From: Mycobacterium sp. AT1
Lineage (GTDB): Bacteria; Actinomycetota; Actinomycetes; Mycobacteriales; Mycobacteriaceae
Direction: 5' to 3'
Assembly: GCF_002043095.1 (NCBI RefSeq)
Contig: NZ_MVOC01000007.1
Span: forward strand, 62,001-126,000
Length of the DNA stretch: 64,000 nt
A program made the position numbers and the translations under genes. Below the pieces are notes generated by a model. That model did not search any database, was not told the origin of the DNA, and saw only the letters and a list, made by a program, of their open reading frames with translations. Of the stretch, positions 46,750-54,347 are shown one piece after another; positions within the stretch are counted from its first letter, which is position 1; every line of letters starts with the position of its first letter.

Positions 46750-46779
46750 ACGGCGGCACGCGTTACCGCGTGCCGCCGT
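46750..46779 (-). terminator. Rho-independent-type terminator after matC
   Basis: ACGGCGGCACGCG (46750-46762) pairs perfectly over 13 bp with 46767-46779 around a TTAC loop. Read on the minus strand it is followed by TTTCGTGCG. It lies 14 bp downstream of the matC stop and separates matC from the CoA-transferase unit. Confidence 0.7.
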
Positions 46780-46792
46780 CGTGATCATGGGA

Positions 46793-48166
46793 TCAGAGCC
46801 AGCCGGGGACCACCAGGATCGCCCACGCGACGGCCGGTCCGATGACGACCACCAGCGCGCTGTACTTGAGGATCTGCTTGTAGAACACGTCTCGGTCGAC
46901 GCCCTGGGCGTTCGCCAGCACCAGCGCGCCGTTGGTCGAGAACGGGCTGACGTCGACGATGGTCGAAGCAATGGACAGTGCCACGATGACGCCGATGGCA
47001 CCGACGTCGCCGGCCAGCAGGAACGGGACCGCGAGCGGGATGGTGACGCCGAGGATCGCGGTCGACGAGGCGAAGGCCGAGACGATGGCGCCGATGTAGC
47101 ACAGCAGCAGGGCCACCAGAAGCGGAACACCAAGGCTTGCAACGCCGTTGCCCACCCATTCCACGGTGCCCGCCTCTTGCAGAACCCCGACGAAGGTGAG
47201 GACGCCGCCGATGAGGAGAACCGTCGACCAGCTGATCTGGTTGATGGCACCCTTCTGAGCCTTTGGCGACGCGAGCGCCAGGATCACCGCGACGGTCATG
47301 GAGACGAACCCGACGTCGAGGTCGAGAATCAGCGAGAACACCGCCAGGGACACGAGTCCGACCAGGGTGAGGATCTGCTCGAACGTGATGGCCTTGACGG
47401 CGGTGGCCAGCGGCGGCGCCTTCTCGGCGGTGACCGCCTGTGAGGGGGACTTGGTGGTGGTCGTGCCGAACCCGCGCATAACCGTCGTCGGCGTCTTGCC
47501 GCCGCCCACCGACCCGGTGTCGTCGATCGCACGGGTGCCGTCCTCGTCGTGCACGCTGCGGCCGATCAGCGAGCGACCGCCGAGGAAGACGAACAGCAGG
47601 ACACCGATGGCGGCGTTGAACAGCAGGCTGCCGAGGAAGAGGGTGAGCGGGCTGTTCTCCAGCCCGGCCTTGGACGCGATGTTGTTGACGGTGACGCCGT
47701 AGATGCTGATCGGCGAGAAGCCGCCGGCCTGGGCGCCGTGGACGACCATCATGCCCATCAGCAGCGCGTTGATCTTGTACCGAGCCGCGAAGCCGAGGGC
47801 GATGGGGGCGACGATGGCGACCGCGGCGGGTCCGAGTGCCCCGATCGAGGTCAGGACGCCGGTGATGCCGAACATCACCCACGGGATGAGCGCGACCCGT
47901 CCTCCGACGAGGCGGACCGCTCCCCTCACCAGGAGGTCGACCGTGCCGTTGTTCTGCGCGATCGCGAAGAGATAGGTGATGCCGACCAGGGTCAGGAACA
48001 GGCTGCTGGGAAAGCCGCCGATGATCTGGTCGGCGTCCATTCCGACCGCGACGGTGCCGACGAAGAACGCCGCCACGAAGCCAAGGGCGCCCATGTTCAC
48101 CGGCAACACGGTGGCCGCGATGAACATGACGGCCAGCGCCAAGATCGGTATCAGTTCGGTGGGCAT
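46793..48166 (-). CDS. matC: MatC-family dicarboxylate (malonate) transporter
   Basis: 457 aa polytopic protein. The first third is, from memory, nearly that of Rhizobium MatC: PVNMGALGFVAAFFVGTVAV, GGFPSSLFLTLVGITYLFAI, ALIPWVMFGITGVLTSIGAL, MVVHGAQAGGFSPISIYGVT. A hydrophilic cytoplasmic loop (about 205-270) divides two bundles of helices; the second has SAFASSTAILG and VDVSPFSTNGALVLANA. MatC imports malonate or related dicarboxylates. It is followed by its own terminator, and a divergent GntR gene lies upstream, as in the rhizobial mat locus. Confidence 0.9.
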   Translation of the reverse strand: MPTELIPILALAVMFIAATVLPVNMGALGFVAAFFVGTVAVGMDADQIIGGFPSSLFLTLVGITYLFAIAQNNGTVDLLVRGAVRLVGGRVALIPWVMFGITGVLTSIGALGPAAVAIVAPIALGFAARYKINALLMGMMVVHGAQAGGFSPISIYGVTVNNIASKAGLENSPLTLFLGSLLFNAAIGVLLFVFLGGRSLIGRSVHDEDGTRAIDDTGSVGGGKTPTTVMRGFGTTTTKSPSQAVTAEKAPPLATAVKAITFEQILTLVGLVSLAVFSLILDLDVGFVSMTVAVILALASPKAQKGAINQISWSTVLLIGGVLTFVGVLQEAGTVEWVGNGVASLGVPLLVALLLCYIGAIVSAFASSTAILGVTIPLAVPFLLAGDVGAIGVIVALSIASTIVDVSPFSTNGALVLANAQGVDRDVFYKQILKYSALVVVIGPAVAWAILVVPGWL

Positions 48167-48195
48167 CTCGATCTCCGCGTCGTCGGGTGGCTAAT

Positions 48196-48206
48196 TGGCC
48201 TAGCCA
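48196..48206. promoter_or_regulatory. GntR-type operator candidate B
   Basis: TGGCCTAGCCA in AATTGGCCTAGCCACT, 30 bp upstream of the matC start and 105 bp before the GntR start. The 16-mer matches site A (reverse complement AATTGGCTAGGCCACT) at 13 of 16 positions, differing only in the three central bases. Confidence 0.6.
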
Positions 48207-48228
48207 CTGGGTCACTTGCAGTGAAGCA

Positions 48229-48242
48229 GTGAAGCAGGTCAC
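48229..48242. promoter_or_regulatory. CRP-type site GTGAAGCAGGTCAC
   Basis: It fits GTGA-N6-TCAC exactly, with A and T outside giving AGTGA/TCACT arms. It lies between divergent matC and gntR, 63 bp before the matC start. Two more half-sites (TCACT at 48212, AGTGA at 48220) sit next to it. Confidence 0.45.
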
Positions 48243-48310
48243 TGTCAATCCCGGGTGTGGCGGCCATCATGTCAAACGGCGGGCTATCGTGTGGTCCAGA
48301 GGAACAGAGA

Positions 48311-49030
48311 GTGAGTGACACAGTGGCTGAGCAAATCCGTCCCGTGGCCCGGCCCCGGCTGTACGAAGTCATCGTCGAACAGCTCTGCGAGCACATGGCC
48401 AACCGCGACATGCAGGCCGGCGAACGCCTGCCCCCCGAACGTGAACTCGCGGCTCAACTCGGCGTCAGCCGGGCGTCACTGAGTCAGGCCCTGGTGGCGC
48501 TCGAGGTGCAGGGCATCCTCTCGGTGCGACACGGCGACGGTGCGGTCCTGATCCGCCGCCCGGTCGGCGACTCGGCCATCCGCGCGCTGCGCGAACACGC
48601 CGACCGGCTTCCGGAGGTGATCGAGGCCCGTGAGGCGCTCGAGGTGAAACTGGCCGAGTTGGCCGCCGAGCGTCGCAGCGACGCCGAGATGGCCGCCATC
48701 GACGACGCCCTGGCGATCATGGACATGGAGATCACCGAGGGTGAGCGCGGCGTGTCCGGTGACGAACACTTCCACCGGGCGATCACCGCTGCCGCGCACT
48801 CACCGCTGCTGGCCCGACTCATGGGCGAGATCGCCGAGCTCGTTCGCGAGACGCGCATCGAGTCGCTGTCACAGTCGCAGCGACCGCGCGCGTCACTAGA
48901 GGGTCACCGACGCATCGCCGAGGCGGTGCGCAGGCGCGATTCGATGGAAGCCGGTCGCGCCATGGCCGAACACATCCGCCTGGTCTCCGACGTCGCCTTG
49001 CTCCGCGACGGCGACGGCCGCGGCGCCTGA
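48311..49030 (+). CDS. GntR-family regulator, FCD type, of the matC locus
   Basis: 239 aa from a GTG at 48311 with AGAGGAAC upstream; the frame is open to 48257 but TATCGT at about 48285 looks like a -10 element inside it. Winged helix: LCEHMANRDMQAGERLPPERELAAQLGVSRASLSQAL, longer than the 20-residue limit so only landmarks are given: GERLPPEREL, LGVSRASLSQ. FCD ligand domain with EAREALEVKLAELAA, DEHFHRAI and GHRRIAEAV. Divergent from matC, and the likely binder of sites A and B; MatR of rhizobia is also a GntR protein. Confidence 0.92.
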   Translation: MSDTVAEQIRPVARPRLYEVIVEQLCEHMANRDMQAGERLPPERELAAQLGVSRASLSQALVALEVQGILSVRHGDGAVLIRRPVGDSAIRALREHADRLPEVIEAREALEVKLAELAAERRSDAEMAAIDDALAIMDMEITEGERGVSGDEHFHRAITAAAHSPLLARLMGEIAELVRETRIESLSQSQRPRASLEGHRRIAEAVRRRDSMEAGRAMAEHIRLVSDVALLRDGDGRGA

Positions 49031-49033
49031 GGA

Positions 49034-49933
49034 TCACTCCCGAACGGGTTGCCGCCCTTGGCGTCTCGCGCGAATTGCGACGAGGCCTCCCCCGATCACC
49101 AAGGCCATTCCGCCATAGGTGACCAGGGTGGGCGGATGGTTCCAGAAGATCCAGTCGGCGACCGCGGTGAAGACGATGACCGAGTAGATGAACGGGCCCA
49201 GCTTCTCGGCGGGGGCGTAGCGGTAGGCCAGCACGATGAGGGTCTGCGACGACAGCTGCGCCAACCCGAGCCCGATCAACCAGGGCCAGGCCGCGGGCGG
49301 GATGGGCCGCCAGTCGAGCGCCGCGATGGGCACCGACAGCAGCGTCGAGAGCAGGAAGAAGTAGAACAGCACCCGGAGGATGGGCTCGGTCGCGCCGAGC
49401 CACCGCACCGACATCATCGCGACGGCCAGCAGGAGCGCACCGGCGAACGCCGCCAATTCGCCGACGTCCACGCGGTGGCCTTGGGGTTGCAACACCAGCA
49501 CCACGCCGGCGAAACCGACGACCGCCCCGACCCACGTCGCGGTCGCCACCCGTTGGCGCGTCACCACCCAGGCGATCAACGGCATCCACAGCGGGGCGCT
49601 GTAGGTCAGCAGGGTCGCATTGGCCAGCGGAATCCGCGCGATCGCGAAGAACAGCGCGTACCAGCAGGCGGTGCCGGCGACCGCCCGCAGCACGTGCAGA
49701 CCGATCTTGTCGGTGCGCATCGACGTCCAGCCACCGCGCATCACCACCGGAATCACGAACAGCAGACAGATCGCGTTCTGGAAGAGCAGCAGCACCCCCG
49801 TCGAGGTGTACTGGCCGGCCACCTTCGCCAGCGTGCCGACCATCGCCACGCAGAAGAAGGCCGCCGTCGTCAAAAGTGCGCCGAGAGCCAGGTTTTCGGG
49901 TCGTCGACCCACGCTGGTCTCGGCGTCCGTCAC
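49034..49933 (-). CDS. EamA/DMT-family transporter
   Basis: 299 aa from a GTG at 49933 that overlaps the TctC stop (GTGA); the frame to 50143 is a shadow. Ten predicted helices in two EamA repeats (about 15-145 and 155-290), with LLFQNAICLLFVIPVVMRGG, ALFFAIARIPLANATLLTYSAP in the first half and LAYRYAPAEKLGPFIYSVIV in the second. Members export amino acids, nucleotide sugars or other metabolites. It is the last gene of the SDR-TctC-EamA run and 3 bp from the convergent GntR gene. Confidence 0.9.
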   Translation of the reverse strand: MTDAETSVGRRPENLALGALLTTAAFFCVAMVGTLAKVAGQYTSTGVLLLFQNAICLLFVIPVVMRGGWTSMRTDKIGLHVLRAVAGTACWYALFFAIARIPLANATLLTYSAPLWMPLIAWVVTRQRVATATWVGAVVGFAGVVLVLQPQGHRVDVGELAAFAGALLLAVAMMSVRWLGATEPILRVLFYFFLLSTLLSVPIAALDWRPIPPAAWPWLIGLGLAQLSSQTLIVLAYRYAPAEKLGPFIYSVIVFTAVADWIFWNHPPTLVTYGGMALVIGGGLVAIRARRQGRQPVRE

Positions 49934-50895
49934 CGGCGAGCCGCCTGCAGCGCAGCCTCGACGTCGGCCTGGGTCTCGGCAAGGAAGGCCTGGAACTCCT
50001 CGCCCACCATGAACGTCGTGGTGAACTGGCTGCGCGCCGCGGTGTCCTTCCACGTCGCGGTGTCCACCATCTTGGCCAGTGCCTGCTGCCAGTACTCGAC
50101 CGCGTACGCCGGCATGTCCGGCGGACCGTAGAGACCGCGCCAATTCGACAGCGTGACGTCGAGCCCCTGTTCCCTGGCGGTGGGCACGTCCAGTCCGGGC
50201 AGCCGGTCCTCGGCCAGGACGCCAAGTCCCTTGAGCTCCTTGGTCTTCACCTGGCCGATGAACTCGCTGACCCCGCCGATGGCGATGCCGATCTCGCCGC
50301 CGGCCAGCGCGGCACTCTGGTCGCCGCCACCCTCGTGGGTGACGTAGTGGATGGACGACGGATCGCCGCCGGCCGCGGATACCAGCAGGTCGAACGGAGC
50401 CTGGTCGTCGAGGGCGGCACCGACCGCGACGCGGGACGGATCGGACTTGATGGCCGACATGACGTCGCCGAGGTCTTGGTATGGGGCGTCGGGTCGGGTG
50501 ACGACCATGAAGTACTCGGTCATCAGCCGGGCGATCATCGTGACGTCCGCGTAGCCGTACTTGGACGTGCCGCTGAGCTGGTTGGTCATCATCGACAGCG
50601 ACGTCACCGAGATCTGGTCGTCGGCACCGCGGTACTGGTCGACCATGGTCGCCAGGAAGTCCGCCCCGCTGTTGCCCGGTCGGTTCTGCACGGGAAGTGG
50701 CACGTCGACGATGCCCTCCTTCTGCACCGAATCGACGACCGCGCGAATGGTCAGGTCGAAGCCGCTCCCCGGCGAGGCGCCCGCCGTCATCGTCACAGGT
50801 CCCGCGGGATAACCGTCAGCGGATGCGGAACCCTGGCAACCCGTCATGAGCAGACACGCGGCGAGCACGGCGAAGAGGGCGGATCTTGGCGTCAA
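49930..50895 (-). CDS. TctC-family tricarboxylate-binding lipoprotein, TTG start
   Basis: 321 aa from the TTG at 50895, chosen because AGGAGA lies 6 bp upstream and the product then starts with a lipoprotein signal (TPRSALFAVLAACLLMTGCQG, Cys about 20). The fold is the TctC/BugT type: GASPGSGFDLTIRAVVDSVQ, VQNRPGNSGADFLATMVD, GAALDDQAPFDLL, AALAGGEIGIAIGGVSEF. These bind carboxylates for TctAB transporters, but no TctA or TctB gene is in the window, so it is an orphan or works with the EamA protein. Confidence 0.88.
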   Translation of the reverse strand: MTPRSALFAVLAACLLMTGCQGSASADGYPAGPVTMTAGASPGSGFDLTIRAVVDSVQKEGIVDVPLPVQNRPGNSGADFLATMVDQYRGADDQISVTSLSMMTNQLSGTSKYGYADVTMIARLMTEYFMVVTRPDAPYQDLGDVMSAIKSDPSRVAVGAALDDQAPFDLLVSAAGGDPSSIHYVTHEGGGDQSAALAGGEIGIAIGGVSEFIGQVKTKELKGLGVLAEDRLPGLDVPTAREQGLDVTLSNWRGLYGPPDMPAYAVEYWQQALAKMVDTATWKDTAARSQFTTTFMVGEEFQAFLAETQADVEAALQAARR

Positions 50896-51782
50896 CGGTG
50901 TTCTCCTGATGTGGGATTGGCAACCTCGGCCGGTTGGGCTCTGGCGTTCATGCGGTCGGTCTCGCGTTCCAGGACGGCGTTGAGCATCCGGGGTGCGACG
51001 ACGTCGAGGGCGCGCAGCGCGAGGGCCTTGCGGGGCGCAATGCGGATCGGCCGGGTCTTGGCGGCGGTCACCAGCCACTGTGCGGCCTCCTCTGCCGAGA
51101 GCGCGGCGATGCCGTCGTACACCCGGGTGGGGGCGATCATCGGGGTGGCCACCAGGGGGTAGTAGACCGTCGTGGAATGCACGCCCGCGTGCCCCCACTC
51201 GGTGTCGACCACGCGGCTCACCGCGCTCAACGCGGCCTTGGAAGCGTTGTAGGCGGCGAACATTGGTGACGATTCGGGCAGCACGCGCCACGTCGCGACG
51301 TTGACGATGTGGCCGTCGCCGCGTTCCAACATCCCGGGGGCGACCCCGCGAATGAGCCTCAGCGGCGCGTAGTAGTTGAGCGCCATGACCCGTTCGACGT
51401 CATGCCACCGTTCCAGGGACTCGATCAGCGGCCTCCGAATGGACCTCGCCGCGTTGTTGATCAAGATGTCAACGGGCCCAGCGGCGTTCACGACGGCGTC
51501 GACCTGGTCCAAATCGGACAGGTCGGCCGCCATTGCGGTGGCGTTCCCGCCACCGGCGGTGATCTTCTCGACGACGTCGGCCAACACGTCCGCTCGACGG
51601 GCGACCGCCACGACCGTGGCACCCTCGGCGGCGAACAGCTGCGCGGCAACCGCACCGATTCCCGACGACGCGCCGGTCAAGAGCACCCGTTTGCCGCGCA
51701 GATCGATCGACGTACGCGAGGGCCAGCGCGGCACCGGACGCATGCCTGCCAACCGCATGGCCCTCTTGAACTCGGGGATCAC
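50892..51782 (-). CDS. SDR oxidoreductase, AcrA1/FabG-like
   Basis: 296 aa with an N-terminal extension of about 28 residues. Rossmann motif LTGASSGIGAVAAQLF (about 35-50), ILINNAARSI, VNVATWRV (Ser replaced by Thr or nearby), and YNASKAALS for YxxxK. The extended form and C-terminal segment resemble the mycobacterial SDRs related to fatty acyl or ketoacyl reductases. Its stop overlaps the TctC start (TTGA). A dyad upstream at 51843-51862 may regulate it. Confidence 0.88.
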   Translation of the reverse strand: MIPEFKRAMRLAGMRPVPRWPSRTSIDLRGKRVLLTGASSGIGAVAAQLFAAEGATVVAVARRADVLADVVEKITAGGGNATAMAADLSDLDQVDAVVNAAGPVDILINNAARSIRRPLIESLERWHDVERVMALNYYAPLRLIRGVAPGMLERGDGHIVNVATWRVLPESSPMFAAYNASKAALSAVSRVVDTEWGHAGVHSTTVYYPLVATPMIAPTRVYDGIAALSAEEAAQWLVTAAKTRPIRIAPRKALALRALDVVAPRMLNAVLERETDRMNARAQPAEVANPTSGEHR

Positions 51783-51842
51783 GGGGCGACGACTGCGAAC
51801 GCGTTGTCCCGTGTCATCCAGATGTCCGATCCCCCGCGGTGG

Positions 51843-51862
51843 CTACTGTTGGGAAACAGTAG
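51843..51862. promoter_or_regulatory. Dyad CTACTGTT-GGGA-AACAGTAG
   Basis: Perfect 8-bp arms with a 4-bp spacer, 61 bp upstream of the SDR start and 46 bp after the cysteine hydrolase stop. Without a T-run on either side it suits an operator better than a terminator. No regulator gene is adjacent. Confidence 0.4.
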
Positions 51863-51907
51863 ATGACGCGCCGCGGCAATTTGCGGTTGCGTGAAAATCG
51901 GTGCGGG

Positions 51908-52444
51908 TCAGATGCATTCCGCGGCGGGCAGCAGGGTGGCCGCCATGTTCTGCTCCATCATCTTCAAGGCGGCCTTGCCGAGCTCGGTGTCGATGTGCGC
52001 CACCGCATCCGGGGGAATCACCACGTCGAAGTGCCGCACGTAGGCGTCCAGGGCGGTGTAGAGAATGCACTGCTCGGTCACCTGCCCGGTGATGACCACC
52101 CGCTCGGTTCCGAGCCTGCCAAGCAGGTACCCCAGCGGCGTCGAGTAGAACGCGCTGTGACGCACCTTGGTCAGCATCCTGGTGTCCGGCGCCGGCACGA
52201 TCGGCCCGACCAAGTCCGGCCGTCGTCCGGCAAGCGCCGCGTTGACGAGGTCGCGGTGGTCGGCGGTGAAGTCGCCGTAGTTGTCGTTGACGTACACCAC
52301 GTCGACGTCGTCGGAGTCGTTGGCGCGCTTCAACAACGTCGACAACGGCTCGATGGTCGGCTCCACGTTCGGAATCAGGAGATCGGCGTCGGGATGCTCG
52401 TAGGCGTTGAGCACGTCGACGACGAGAACGACTGTGCCACTCAT
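51908..52444 (-). CDS. Cysteine hydrolase, isochorismatase-like
   Basis: 178 aa. The triad is visible: Asp in VLVVDVLNAYEHPD (about 10), Lys in MLTKVRHSAFYSTPL (about 92) and the nucleophile Cys in ITGQVTEQCILYTALDA (about 124). The family includes nicotinamidases, isochorismatases and carbamoylases. The substrate is unclear: PDTRMLTKVRHSAFYST is the usual loop in peroxyureidoacrylate or biuret-type members too. Not coupled to its neighbours (56 bp upstream gap). Confidence 0.9.
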   Translation of the reverse strand: MSGTVVLVVDVLNAYEHPDADLLIPNVEPTIEPLSTLLKRANDSDDVDVVYVNDNYGDFTADHRDLVNAALAGRRPDLVGPIVPAPDTRMLTKVRHSAFYSTPLGYLLGRLGTERVVITGQVTEQCILYTALDAYVRHFDVVIPPDAVAHIDTELGKAALKMMEQNMAATLLPAAECI

Positions 52445-52500
52445 GATCTAGCGCTTACCCCGACGCGTCGGGCACAAACGGCGACCCGAGGGGTCGGCGA

Positions 52501-52776
52501 TCATTCCTCCGTGGCGGTCGGGCTCTGCGCGGACTCCCACTTGGACTCCATCGACCGCTGCACGACCGTGTCACCGGGCAACTCGACGTCGAATGTCTGC
52601 CCGTCGTCGGTCTCGACGGTCACGGTGAACGTCGCATGCTCGGACGTGTCGGGAGCGTCTACGAAGACCACCTTGTACTGACGCTCCCCCGCGCGCTCGT
52701 CACCGGGTACGTCGAGTGTGACGAGGTCACCGGGTGCGACCGCGTCGATTCGCGCGTCGTCGGAGATGCCCGTCAT
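52501..52776 (-). CDS. Hypothetical 91-aa acidic protein
   Basis: Acidic beta-rich protein: PGDLVTLDVPGDERAG, YKVVFVDAPDT and TFTVTVETDDGQTFDVELP suggest a small barrel. No family recognised. Its start overlaps the stop of the heme-oxygenase-like gene (ATGA), so the two are cotranscribed and it may be an accessory or a chaperone of that enzyme. Confidence 0.65.
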   Translation of the reverse strand: MTGISDDARIDAVAPGDLVTLDVPGDERAGERQYKVVFVDAPDTSEHATFTVTVETDDGQTFDVELPGDTVVQRSMESKWESAQSPTATEE

Positions 52777-53786
52777 GACAGCGGCGTCCGCAGAGACGAT
52801 TCCCCAGCCGTCCAGCGCGACATCATGTGCGCGGCCAGCCGCTCCTCGACCACGTCGAAGGCCCGCATGCCGAAGACCACGTCGGACTCGAGGTGCGGCT
52901 CACGCTTCACCAGGTCCGCGACCACGTCGGTGCGGACGACCTGCTCGTGCACGGCGTCGGCCTCGACGTGTTCGCGGTAGAACCGAACGCAGGGCTCGGG
53001 TGCCTTCATCCTTCTCAGCGCGTCGACGAGCCGAGCCGACCCCGGCGACGAGGTGATCTCGGTGGCGGCGAAGTGACCGACGGCGGCGCCGCGGAATTCC
53101 CGATGCAGCCCGAATAGCGACATCACGTTCACTACGGCCAGCGCCTCGGCGGGCACGGCAGCCAGATAGTTCAGATAGCGCGAATCGAGTCCCGCCGCCT
53201 CCAGTAGGTCGCCGAAGAGCTGCTGGTGCGCGTGATCGGCTCGGCCACCACCGAATTCGTCGAATTCCACCGCCACGAAGGCCGCCTTCGCCGCCCCCGA
53301 CAAACGAGGAATCGCCCACGCGTGTGGGTCGCCCTCCTTCAGGTGGTAGATCGACCGATGCACGAAGTACTCCCGCACCTGCTCCCACGTACCCTCGTCG
53401 CGCAGGTGGTAGGACAAGCCCGTCCCGTCGACCGGCGTGGTCGACAGGTCGGCCATCTCCTGCTCGGCCGAGGCGTCGACGATGCCGATCTCCTGCTGCA
53501 GCGCCGACAGGAAGGCGTCTTCGAGGCGGGCCCGCAGGTGCAGTACGCCCGGGTCCCACTCCCAGCGCGGTTCGACGTCGGCGAATCCGCGATAGTGGAG
53601 CTCGTAGCAGACGTAGAGGGCCAGTTGCAGGTCGCGACCCCACGGCGAGGAATCGCCGACCGGCGCGTCGACCGGGATGAAACTGCGCCGCGGCGCCCGG
53701 CACTTCAGGTGTGCGATGACGGCACCGGACAGTGGGCCGGCGGCGGTCGGAAGTTCGGGCTCGAGATACGTGGCAGGTGTCGTCAC
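52773..53786 (-). CDS. Iron-containing redox enzyme, heme-oxygenase-like diiron oxidase fold
   Basis: 337 aa, all-helical. Pattern of the HDO family (as in UndA, SznF, CADD): YFVHRSIYHLKEGDPHAWAI (shortened: Glu-x-His in the first helix), VEFDEFGGGRADHAHQQLF with Glu, Asp and His, and FYREHVEADAVHEQVV with a final Glu/Asp-x2-His. These would bind two irons and activate oxygen for N-oxygenation, desaturation or C-C cleavage. It is divergent from the 86-aa protein at 53897 and coupled to a small acidic protein. The substrate is unknown. Confidence 0.8.
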   Translation of the reverse strand: MTTPATYLEPELPTAAGPLSGAVIAHLKCRAPRRSFIPVDAPVGDSSPWGRDLQLALYVCYELHYRGFADVEPRWEWDPGVLHLRARLEDAFLSALQQEIGIVDASAEQEMADLSTTPVDGTGLSYHLRDEGTWEQVREYFVHRSIYHLKEGDPHAWAIPRLSGAAKAAFVAVEFDEFGGGRADHAHQQLFGDLLEAAGLDSRYLNYLAAVPAEALAVVNVMSLFGLHREFRGAAVGHFAATEITSSPGSARLVDALRRMKAPEPCVRFYREHVEADAVHEQVVRTDVVADLVKREPHLESDVVFGMRAFDVVEERLAAHMMSRWTAGESSLRTPLS

Positions 53787-53896
53787 TTTTGTCGGTTACC
53801 CGGTGGTGGAGCGCATAAACGGAGGTGTTGCGTAGAGTCGGCTGCATCCCTCGGCGCTCGCATCAGCGCGGCGTCCATGATCGGAAGCGGACGGCG

Positions 53897-54157
53897 ATGA
53901 CGACAGCGGACGAAGTCGACGACGCTCAGATCAGTGAGATCGTGGAGCAGGAGTTGGCCACCGCGGTCGCGGATCCCGATCCGGTCTTCGTCGTCTACAT
54001 CGAATACGACGGCGACGAATACACCTCGGCGCACACGTCCCAGGAGGGCGCGGAGACCCGCGTGCAGGAGACGGCGGCGCAGTGGGGTTTCGCCGACGTC
54101 CTCGGCACCGACCAACTGACCTACCGCATCACGAAGGTACCGCTCGAAACACCCTGA
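53897..54157 (+). CDS. Hypothetical 86-aa acidic protein
   Basis: Start is the ATG at 53897; the open frame extends to 53825 but its first residues are Arg/His-rich and lack a ribosome-binding site. Acidic: TTADEVDDAQISEIVEQEL, VFVVYIEYDGDEYTSAHTS. No signal peptide, no known motif. Resembles small conserved mycobacterial proteins only in general composition. Confidence 0.55.
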   Translation: MTTADEVDDAQISEIVEQELATAVADPDPVFVVYIEYDGDEYTSAHTSQEGAETRVQETAAQWGFADVLGTDQLTYRITKVPLETP

Positions 54158-54220
54158 CCCCTCCGGCGTGTCGTCGACGACTCGCCGCGAGCTTGGTTGT
54201 GATCGCCAGCGGACCCATTT

Positions 54221-54230
54221 GAATTTGCTG
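54221..54230. promoter_or_regulatory. GAATTTGCTG element, copy 1
   Basis: A 10-mer upstream of the L,D-transpeptidase, repeated exactly at 55261-55270 upstream of the Pro-rich exported protein. Both lie about 100-120 bp before a start and both are followed by AATTGACA. They may share a promoter or regulator. Confidence 0.3.
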
Positions 54231-54347
54231 GCCGTATCCGAAGCGTGACGATTCCTTCATCGAATTGCTCATGCGCGCGCATATCCCGAATCGACATGGC
54301 ACCCCTACGATCAATTGACAACCATGTAATTTAGAAAGTCGGGAGCC

